Positions 57,305 to 64,000 of a DNA stretch of 64,000 nucleotides are shown here, piece by piece. The notes beneath the pieces are model-generated. The model did not search any database. It saw nothing but the letters and a program-made list of their open reading frames with translations, and had not been told where the DNA came from. This stretch comes from Rheinheimera mangrovi (lineage in GTDB: Bacteria; Pseudomonadota; Gammaproteobacteria; Enterobacterales; Alteromonadaceae): contig NZ_CP034683.1 of NCBI RefSeq assembly GCF_003990335.1, positions 510,501 through 574,500 of the forward strand, written 5' to 3'. Position 1 is the first letter of the stretch; every line of letters starts with the position of its first letter. The translations under genes were made by a program, and so were the position numbers.

Positions 57305-59404
57305 ATGCCAAGTCTAAATTTTAAACTCTCTTTTCTTATGCTCTCTTTAGGCTTTATTGCCTCTATTCCTGCAGCTATGGCTGAGTCGGCTGAGCATATT
57401 GAGCGTATCGAAGTGCAGTATCGCCAGGCTTATCGTGGAGATATTCCAGCTCAGTCTTTACCTCAGTCCATTACGGTCATCGACAAAAGTGTAATACAAG
57501 ACAATGCCTTAACGCGCTTTCAGGATGCTCTGGATTTTTCAGCCAGCATTTCACGGCAGAATAACGGCGGTGGCTTGTGGGATAGTTTTTCGCTGCGTGG
57601 TTTTCCGGGCAATGAAAATATGCCATCCGGTTATTTAATTAATGGTTTTAACGGCGGCCGTGGTTTTAGTGGTCACCGTGATTTATCTAATGTGGAGTAT
57701 GTTGAGATTCTAAAAGGCCCGGGTTCAGCACTTTATGGCCGCTCAGAACCCGGAGGCACCATTAATGTCGTGACCCGTAAACCACAAAAGGAGCAGGAAG
57801 GTTATCTGCAAGTCTCTGCTGGTCGTTTTGATCAGCACAGAGTCGAAGCCGATTACACCAATGGTATCAGCGACAATGTGGCAGTGCGCATCAATGGTGC
57901 AGTGCAGGACTATGGCAGTTTCCGTGATTATGTCAGCAGCAAAAAACAGGTGTTTACCCCTTCAGTACGTATTGATCTGGATGATAAATCCGCCTTGTTG
58001 TACGAGTTTGAATACCTGAAACAAGAGCAATTATTTGACCGCGGTATTGTTGTGCTAAACGGTGATTTTCATACAGTGCCACGCTCCCGTTATTTAGGTG
58101 AACCAGGTGACGGCCCTACTGAAATTGAGGCCACTGGCCATCAGTTATCTTATGAAACCAGCCTGACAGACCACTGGTCTTTGTTGGCTGGTGTAGGTTA
58201 TCGTGACTCGTCGTTAAACGGTTTTTCTTCGGATGCTGAATTAGCCAAAGCTCGTCAGTCGTTATTTGATGATGGTAAAACCTTAACTCGTCAGCGTCGT
58301 TACCGTGATTATCAGGCTGAAGATAGGTCCGTGCGTTTTGAATTGAGTGGCCACCTGACTACTGCCGGTATTGTGCATCACCTGCTGATGGGAGCTGATG
58401 CCTACGATTATGATTTATATACTTTATTGTCACGTTTCCGTGGTCCAAGAGGCACTTACGCTTTAGATATTTATAACCCAGTCTATGGAGGTACAGCCAC
58501 AGCTCCTGCGCCTTTGTATGAAAATAAGGAAAGCCAAAAAGCCTGGGGTGTGTATTTGCAGGATCAAATGGATCTGACACAACACTGGAAATTACTGCTT
58601 GGTCTGCGTTTTGACGATTATCAGCAGGATATTCAGGAGCTTTTAAAGGCCACCCGATCGGACAAAAGCGGCACACAAGTCAGCCCTCGTATTGGTTTAG
58701 TTTATGAAGTAAACCCAGAATTAAGCCTTTACAGCAGCTACTCTGAAGGTTTCCTGCCACTAAGCGGCACAGACTATGCGGGCAATCCTTTTGAACCTGA
58801 GTTAAGTGACTCTTATGAAATTGGTGCAAAATTTGTCGCTGCAGGTATCACCGGCACCCTGGCATTCTTTGATGCAAAAAAATCCAACATTCTAACCTCC
58901 GATCCGGTGAATGTCGGTTTCTCGGCCACCTTAGGTGAAGCCACCAGCCGTGGTATTGAGCTGGATTTACAAGGCCAGCTCACAGGAGACTTATCGGCTC
59001 AATTGTCTTATGCCTATCTGGATACACAAACCGTCAACGATATGATTAATCTGGAATGGGGTGTTAATGTGCCTGCCGGCAGTCGTTTGGTGAATATTCC
59101 TAAACATAACGCCAGCCTGATGCTGACTCAGTTGTTACCTTTAGGTTCTGTTGAAAGCCGTTTAGGGCTCAAGGTTAATCATGTAGCCAAACGTTTGGGA
59201 GATTCAGTCGACAGTAGCTATATGCTGCCGTCCCATACTTTAGTTGGCCTGTCCTGGGCTGCTGATTTGGATCAGAACTGGAAAGCTCAGCTGAATGTCG
59301 ACAACCTGTTTGATAAGTTTTATATCCATAACTCCTATTCGGCGCTGTGGACAGTGCCGGGTGAGCCACGTAGCTACCGCATAAGTCTGACCTATGCTTT
59401 CTAA
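57305..59404 (+). CDS. TonB-dependent siderophore-type receptor under Zur-like control
   Basis: 699 aa with a signal peptide (cleavage near AAMAES). Plug domain with LRGFPGNENMP and VEILKGPGSALYGRSEPGGTINVVTRKP, the pattern of ferri-siderophore (FhuA/FpvA type) receptors, then a 22-strand-type barrel ending YAF. The Zur-like operator upstream suggests induction when zinc, not iron, is scarce, so the ligand could be a zinc chelate. A membrane acyltransferase-like gene follows 16 bp later, likely in the same operon. Confidence 0.88.
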   Translation: MPSLNFKLSFLMLSLGFIASIPAAMAESAEHIERIEVQYRQAYRGDIPAQSLPQSITVIDKSVIQDNALTRFQDALDFSASISRQNNGGGLWDSFSLRGFPGNENMPSGYLINGFNGGRGFSGHRDLSNVEYVEILKGPGSALYGRSEPGGTINVVTRKPQKEQEGYLQVSAGRFDQHRVEADYTNGISDNVAVRINGAVQDYGSFRDYVSSKKQVFTPSVRIDLDDKSALLYEFEYLKQEQLFDRGIVVLNGDFHTVPRSRYLGEPGDGPTEIEATGHQLSYETSLTDHWSLLAGVGYRDSSLNGFSSDAELAKARQSLFDDGKTLTRQRRYRDYQAEDRSVRFELSGHLTTAGIVHHLLMGADAYDYDLYTLLSRFRGPRGTYALDIYNPVYGGTATAPAPLYENKESQKAWGVYLQDQMDLTQHWKLLLGLRFDDYQQDIQELLKATRSDKSGTQVSPRIGLVYEVNPELSLYSSYSEGFLPLSGTDYAGNPFEPELSDSYEIGAKFVAAGITGTLAFFDAKKSNILTSDPVNVGFSATLGEATSRGIELDLQGQLTGDLSAQLSYAYLDTQTVNDMINLEWGVNVPAGSRLVNIPKHNASLMLTQLLPLGSVESRLGLKVNHVAKRLGDSVDSSYMLPSHTLVGLSWAADLDQNWKAQLNVDNLFDKFYIHNSYSALWTVPGEPRSYRISLTYAF

Positions 59405-59420
59405 TTCTGGGGGTTGGGAA

Positions 59421-60557
59421 ATGATTAATCGTAGTCGTATCCAAAGCATCGATATGATGCGGGGTCTGGTGATGCTGATTATGTTGCTGGACCATGTGCG
59501 GGAGCGGTTTTTTTATCATCTGCAGGTGTCGGATCCTATGGATCTCGATATCACCTCTGTAAGCCTGTTTTTTAGCCGTTTTGCTGCACATTTATGTGCG
59601 CCGGTTTTTGTGTTTTTAACTGGTTTGTCGGCCTGGCTTTATGCCAATCCGGTGAATGGCCCTGTGCGTTCGGCCCGAAGTTTCCTTATCAAGCGTGGTT
59701 TGTTTTTAATAGCACTGGAATGGATAGTGTTGCCTCTGTCCTGGATGGGATCCTACGACACCATTTGGTTGCAGGTGATTTGGGCTATTGGCCTGAGTAT
59801 GGTGGTGTTGGCACTGGTTAGTCAGTGGCCAAAAGCTGTATTGGCTGTGATAGGTTTTGGCATAGTCTTTGGCCACAACCTGCTGACGCCTATCAATTTT
59901 CAGCCTGATGAATGGGGTTATACGCTCTGGACTATTTTGCATGACCGCAACTATCTGGTGAGTGAAGGCGCTGTGAAAATTAAGGCCAGTTATCCGGTTC
60001 TACCCTGGATAGGTGTGATTATTCTGGGTTATCTGGCGGGGCCATTGTACAGTAAAAGGATGTCTGCACAGCATCGCGGCGCTTTATTGCTGCAGCTAGG
60101 AGCCAGCTGTTTAGTACTGTTTGTGCTGCTGCGTGGTTTTAATATCTACGGTGAAACCCTGGACTGGCAACTCTATCCGGATTTAGTCACAACCCTGATG
60201 TCGATATTGAATCTGACCAAGTATCCGCCTTCGTTAAATTTCCTGATGGTGACCTTAGGTCTGATGTTTTTGCTGTTGTTCGCACTGGAGAAACAGCAAG
60301 GCAACTGGACTCAAATCCTGGTGAACTTTGGTTCTGCACCAATGTTTTTCTACATACTGCATTTGTATGTATTGCTGGCGCTGCATTGGATGTTAGTCAC
60401 TCTGTTTGGGCCTAATCAGGGCGACAGGTTTGGGATGGAGCATATGGGCTGGATCTGGCTGACTAGCGTGCTGTTAGCCGTCGCTTTGTATTACCCAACA
60501 AAATGCTTTTCTTTGTATAAAAAACGCAGCCAGCAAGCCTGGATACGTTATTTGTAA
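59421..60557 (+). CDS. DUF1624/HGSNAT-like membrane acyltransferase
   Basis: 378 aa with about ten membrane helices. The opening RIQSIDMMRGLVMLIMLLDHVRE, with the catalytic-type His in LLDHVRE, matches the heparan-alpha-glucosaminide acetyltransferase-like domain (DUF1624). I use the ATG at 59421 after a G-rich ribosome site; the frame continues upstream into the receptor gene. Activity and substrate are unknown. Co-transcription with a metal-chelate receptor is likely from spacing, but a functional link is inference. Confidence 0.8.
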   Translation: MINRSRIQSIDMMRGLVMLIMLLDHVRERFFYHLQVSDPMDLDITSVSLFFSRFAAHLCAPVFVFLTGLSAWLYANPVNGPVRSARSFLIKRGLFLIALEWIVLPLSWMGSYDTIWLQVIWAIGLSMVVLALVSQWPKAVLAVIGFGIVFGHNLLTPINFQPDEWGYTLWTILHDRNYLVSEGAVKIKASYPVLPWIGVIILGYLAGPLYSKRMSAQHRGALLLQLGASCLVLFVLLRGFNIYGETLDWQLYPDLVTTLMSILNLTKYPPSLNFLMVTLGLMFLLLFALEKQQGNWTQILVNFGSAPMFFYILHLYVLLALHWMLVTLFGPNQGDRFGMEHMGWIWLTSVLLAVALYYPTKCFSLYKKRSQQAWIRYL

Positions 60558-60573
60558 GAAGATTATTTATACA

Positions 60574-61737
60574 TCAGGACAACGCAGCTTCTGCGCTCTG
60601 ACTATGGTCGGGCGCAGCAGCTGGCCACCGCTGCATTTCATATAAACGCGACTCGCAGCGGGCAAAAGCAAATTCCAGCTGTTTCGCCTGGTACAGCTCT
60701 GAAATCGCAACAGCAGAGGTCAGTAGTAACAAGCAGCCTCTGTCATAACATTCGTCCACCAATGCAATAAAACGCCGTGCTTCATTGTCCAGCTTACTGA
60801 TATAAATATCCTGATGTTCGCGCTGATAACTATCTTCCACACCATGCAAAATGGCCGTGTCCGACACAGCGCTGAATTGCGGTACATTCAGCACAGCTAT
60901 GGCTTGGTAGCGGCTTGCCAGCTGCATATAATCCAGTTGACTGCGTGGGCCGGAGCAGAGTGCCATAAAATCAAAACCTATGATTTTTTCATTACTCCAT
61001 AACGCCGGGAAACTGCGGCCCAACAATTCAAAGTCGGGCAGGGGCTGCACTTCGCCAAATAGCTGCTCTGCCTGTTGTTTTAACTTTGTTTCAGTCGTTC
61101 CCTGCTGGTAATAACGCATAGGGCTTTGCTTTAATCGCCGGTAATCTATGCCGTTATCCAAGGCTAACACCCGACAGTGCTGGCGCAGCAAATCAATGGT
61201 GGGTAAAAAACGCTGACGTTGCAGGCCATTTTTATACAGCTCTTCAGGTTCTGCATTGGAGGTGGTGACCAGCACCACACCACACTGAAACAAATAACGC
61301 CATAAAGTGCCAAGTAACATAGCGTCGCCTATGTCATTGACAAAAAACTCGTCAAAACACAGTACTTTGTATTGTTGTGCCCAGTCTTGGGCGATTTGCA
61401 ATAAAGGGTCAGCTTCGCCCTGATGCTGTTTTAGTTCCTGATGCACCCGCGCCATAAAATGATGAAAATGCAGCCGGATTTTGCCATCCACAGCCAGCTG
61501 TTGGTAAAACAAATCCATCAGCATGGTTTTGCCACGACCAACAGGGCCATGCAGATACAAACCCAAAGTAGGCATGCCGGAACACAGCTGGTCTGTTATC
61601 TGTTGCAGCGCCAATACCGCCTGATATTGTGGCTCGTCATACAACAACAGGCCCTGTTGGACCTGTTGCTGATAAAGCGAGGTTACAGAGTCCGAACTCA
61701 ATCTGTTGGACCCGCCGGTACATAACGTTGCAACCAA
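60574..61737 (-). CDS. second ZapE/AFG1-like ATPase
   Basis: 387 aa. Walker A GPVGRGKT at residues 64-71, Walker B VLCFDEFFVNDIGDAM, TSNAEPEELY and the closing FIALVDECYDRGCLLL show the same AFG1 architecture as the zapE gene at 42495. Differences are concentrated in the N-terminus and in an insertion near QRE-HQDIYISKLDNEA. The ATG at 61737 overlaps the S9 peptidase gene by 40 bp; a TTG at 61701 would give a 4-bp TTGA overlap. It is probably the second gene of an operon with that peptidase. Its role beyond being a paralogue is unknown. Confidence 0.85.
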   Translation of the reverse strand: MVATLCTGGSNRLSSDSVTSLYQQQVQQGLLLYDEPQYQAVLALQQITDQLCSGMPTLGLYLHGPVGRGKTMLMDLFYQQLAVDGKIRLHFHHFMARVHQELKQHQGEADPLLQIAQDWAQQYKVLCFDEFFVNDIGDAMLLGTLWRYLFQCGVVLVTTSNAEPEELYKNGLQRQRFLPTIDLLRQHCRVLALDNGIDYRRLKQSPMRYYQQGTTETKLKQQAEQLFGEVQPLPDFELLGRSFPALWSNEKIIGFDFMALCSGPRSQLDYMQLASRYQAIAVLNVPQFSAVSDTAILHGVEDSYQREHQDIYISKLDNEARRFIALVDECYDRGCLLLLTSAVAISELYQAKQLEFAFARCESRLYEMQRWPAAAPDHSQSAEAALS

Positions 61738-63731
61738 CCTGTGAATTCGTTAAACCAGAAAATGGAGTTGTTTGGTTTTAAAATCCAGTGGTTTTCATTG
61801 GGGAAATACACCAAACGTGCATCTAAGCCTTTGCCTTTGTACACACCATAAATTTCCAGCCCTTGTGTCACTGGCACACGGTAATCCTGTTCACCATGCA
61901 TAATCAGCATAGGAGTGACAAACTTATCGGCAAATAAAGCCGGGTTCCATTGCTGCATGACGTCCAGGCCGCTCCAGGGTGCACCGCCATAGGCATGTAC
62001 TCTGTGAGTGGTTGCGTCAGAGGCAAACTGGCCCATCAGGTTATAGACACCGGCATGATTAATCAGCGCTTTATATCGTTCGGTATGACCCGCAATCCAG
62101 CTTACCAGATAACCCCCATAACTGCCGCCAGCTGCTGCTAAGCGGGTGGAATCAATAAAACCACGCGACAGCATGTAATCCACAGCAGCTTCACTGTCCA
62201 TAAAAGGCTTTACCGGGTGTTCGCCATGAATAGATTCAGCAAAAGCCTGACCAAAGCTGGTTGAACCGTGGAAGTTGGGCTGGATCACTACATAACCTGC
62301 TGCAGCAAATACCTGGGAGTTCCAGCGGTAACTAAAGCTGTCACCCGAGTAGCTGTGTGGTCCGCCATGCAATACATTCAGCAAAGGCCATTTTTTGTTG
62401 GGATCAAAGTTCGGCGGATACGTAATATAAGCCTGCACCAGTTTGCCATCTGCTCCGGCAAAGCTGACATCTTCAGTTTTACCCCAACTAATGCTTTGCT
62501 GCAGCTCCTGGTTGATCCGGCTTAGCTGCTTTAAAGTGCGCCCTTTATTATCCAAACTATAAATTTCCGGCATCTGCTTCATGCTGTGCTGCACCAGATA
62601 AATTTGTTGCTGTTGGCCAATTTGCAGCTGACTGATATCAGCCTGGCGCAAAATTTGTTTCACTGGGCCACCGGCTAACGGCATGCTATACAAAGCTGAT
62701 TTTGCTTTGTCGGCCGCCTGAAAATACAAAGTGCCGTTGTTGCCAAACTCCCAGTCATCGACCGAAATATCCCAATCCTGAGTCAGGTTGGTTTTTTGCT
62801 GGGGCTTAAAATCAAAGCGGATCAGCTGGTTATTATCCGAGGTGAAAAAGGTGCTGCGCTGTGCGCCATAGACCAGGCTGTTGCCATCAGGGCTGAATTT
62901 AGGGTTGTTGTCACTGGCCGGATTGTCTGCGGTGATATTGACAAACTCACCTGAACCGTCAGTTTTAACAATCAAAATATCGTGATTTAGCTGATCAAAA
63001 GGCGGTGGGCTGGTCACTGCACTGACAGCTATCTGGCGGCCATCTGTAGAAATATCAAATTCAGCATCGCCATTTAAACTAAATCTGCGATCCCAGCCTG
63101 GTGTTAAGTCTGCTATTTCGCCGGTATGAATGTTAATACTGAACAAATGCGGATAGCTGTCATCGGTTAACCAGTGATCCCAGAAGCGATAGACTCTGTC
63201 TTCTGTCACCCGTGCTGTCACTTTATTGTCTTTTTTCTTCTTCAACTGCTCTGCTAAAGCGGCAAAGTCACCATTAAACCCTTTAGGTACATTGGCCAGA
63301 AACAAAATACGCTGGCCGTCCGGAAACCATTTTGGCTGCTGCACCGCAACAGGTAATTTAGTTAAAGCTTTGGCTTCGCCACCAGTTAAAGGCAATAAAA
63401 ATAGCTGATTCGTTTCATTGCCACGTTTGGATAAAAACACCAGCTGACGACCATCAGGGCTCCAGGCTGGTGCAGTATCTGAATCCGGGTGCTGGGTTAA
63501 AGCCGTTAATTGTTGGGTACGTAAATCCAGAATATGAATATCAGCATTGCCTTTATCGGCGGCCAGATCATAACGGGTGATCGTCAATGCCAGTTGCTGA
63601 CCACTGGGTGATAAGGTCATGGCACCGGGGCGCGCCACTTGCCATAAATGCTGAGCCGTTAAAGGTTCAGTTGCGGCCTGAGCAGCACCTGCCGCCACAA
63701 CCATCATCAGGGCTGAAAAACTAAATTTCAT
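61698..63731 (-). CDS. S9-family (prolyl oligopeptidase-like) peptidase
   Basis: 677 aa from the ATG at 63731, which gives a clean signal peptide (MKFSFSALMMVVAAGAAQAA). The middle is a WD/PD40-type beta-propeller with repeated SPDGRQLVF-like blades. The C-terminal alpha/beta hydrolase domain has triad S537 (GGSYGGY), D616 (HGEQDYRVP) and H648 (NENHW). An exported acylaminoacyl- or dipeptidyl-peptidase-type enzyme degrading short peptides is likely. It precedes the ZapE-like gene. Confidence 0.92.
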   Translation of the reverse strand: MKFSFSALMMVVAAGAAQAATEPLTAQHLWQVARPGAMTLSPSGQQLALTITRYDLAADKGNADIHILDLRTQQLTALTQHPDSDTAPAWSPDGRQLVFLSKRGNETNQLFLLPLTGGEAKALTKLPVAVQQPKWFPDGQRILFLANVPKGFNGDFAALAEQLKKKKDNKVTARVTEDRVYRFWDHWLTDDSYPHLFSINIHTGEIADLTPGWDRRFSLNGDAEFDISTDGRQIAVSAVTSPPPFDQLNHDILIVKTDGSGEFVNITADNPASDNNPKFSPDGNSLVYGAQRSTFFTSDNNQLIRFDFKPQQKTNLTQDWDISVDDWEFGNNGTLYFQAADKAKSALYSMPLAGGPVKQILRQADISQLQIGQQQQIYLVQHSMKQMPEIYSLDNKGRTLKQLSRINQELQQSISWGKTEDVSFAGADGKLVQAYITYPPNFDPNKKWPLLNVLHGGPHSYSGDSFSYRWNSQVFAAAGYVVIQPNFHGSTSFGQAFAESIHGEHPVKPFMDSEAAVDYMLSRGFIDSTRLAAAGGSYGGYLVSWIAGHTERYKALINHAGVYNLMGQFASDATTHRVHAYGGAPWSGLDVMQQWNPALFADKFVTPMLIMHGEQDYRVPVTQGLEIYGVYKGKGLDARLVYFPNENHWILKPNNSIFWFNEFTGWLQRYVPAGPTD

Positions 63732-63887
63732 ACACACTCGCGTTTGTTCAGTCAAAGCAATAAGTTGACGCTAGCATAGGCCAGTAGCGCTATAAATAAA
63801 ACCCTGACGAATGGAAGGATATTCAGGATTAAGCTGAAGTTGTAGTGCTGTTCACAGCTAATTAACGACGCCAGTTATGGTCAGGGC

Positions 63888-63908
63888 TATACTTAAGGGG
63901 CCTTAAGT
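63888..63908 (+). promoter_or_regulatory. palindrome overlapping a -10 element
   Basis: ACTTAAGG (63891-63898) and CCTTAAGT (63901-63908) form a perfect dyad around GG. It overlaps TATACT (63888-63893), a likely -10 for the gene starting at 63925. A repressor site is plausible; no regulator is identified. Confidence 0.4.
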
Positions 63909-63924
63909 AAAACCGGAGGTCCTT

Positions 63925-64000
63925 ATGTTCAGCCGTGAGTTTTGGCAAACCTTTGTGCAACTGCTGAGTTTTAATGGCTATATCCTGCCAGACGAGTTGC
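63925..64000 (+). CDS. start of an unidentified gene, cut by the window end
   Basis: An ATG after CCGGAGG opens a frame to the window edge, giving MFSREFWQTF then VQLLSFNG and onward, 25 codons in all. That is too little to recognise a family. The strong ribosome site, upstream promoter-like sequence and palindrome make a real gene likely. Confidence 0.6.
   Translation, partial: MFSREFWQTFVQLLSFNGYILPDEL

Overview
The window is a chromosomal segment of a gammaproteobacterium. Long blocks follow the gene order of Escherichia coli (yicC/rph-pyrE, slmA-dut-coaBC-radC-rpmB-rpmG-mutM, the lpt-rpoN-ptsN-rapZ-npr block, mla-murA, degS-degQ-zapG-zapE-rplM-rpsI, sspA-sspB, ilvY/ilvC). It also has genes that E. 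coli lacks: a cytochrome bc1 complex, an Mrp multi-subunit antiporter, MgtE, and several TonB-dependent receptors. This mix fits the Alteromonadales/Chromatiales border, with a Rheinheimera-like organism as my best guess. That placement is inference from gene content and codon habit, not from a marker-gene comparison.

Layout. 0-1.9 kb: an AbiEi/AbiEii-type toxin-antitoxin pair, probably accessory, with two 16-bp direct repeats overlapping its promoter. 1.9-10.1 kb: housekeeping genes (RNA processing, pyrimidine and CoA synthesis, nucleoid occlusion, ribosomal proteins L28 and L33, base-excision repair). 10.1-15.1 kb: an Omp85-type outer-membrane protein, a DUF432-MscS pair and MgtE. 15.2-19.3 kb: a TPP-riboswitch operon for thiamine salvage (TonB-dependent receptor, small thiamine-binding-fold protein, PnuT permease, APH-fold kinase). 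19.9-27.5 kb: sodium/proton handling (NhaB and the six-gene mrpACDEFG operon, with MrpA fused to MrpB). 27.5-34.3 kb: nitrogen-PTS, sigma-54 and LPS-transport genes. 34.7-39.3 kb: the Mla lipid-transport operon, ibaG and murA. 39.3-49.7 kb: periplasmic proteases, division-associated proteins, L13/S9, cytochrome bc1, SspA/SspB and IlvY. 49.9-52.1 kb: ilvC and mgsA. 52.2-64 kb: a more variable region with DUF898 plus an M48 protease, an oxidoreductase/LysR pair, a DedA protein, a TonB-dependent receptor with a Zur-like operator followed by a DUF1624-type membrane protein, a second ZapE-like ATPase and an S9 peptidase. The window ends inside an unidentified gene.

Points of most interest: (1) a dispersed 118-125 bp palindromic repeat, with three copies plus a half copy, whose stems are kept by compensatory changes; one copy lies inside the 5' coding end of the thiamine receptor gene; (2) a Zur-box-like dyad ahead of a receptor of the ferri-siderophore type, suggesting zinc-controlled uptake of a metal chelate; (3) the AbiE-like module with its direct-repeat operator; (4) the thiamine operon with a cytoplasmic thiamine-binding-fold protein; (5) a degenerate tandem copy of the rapZ 3' end. 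I saw no tRNA or rRNA genes, CRISPR arrays, intact insertion sequences or prophage. Most of the window is ordinary core chromosome.
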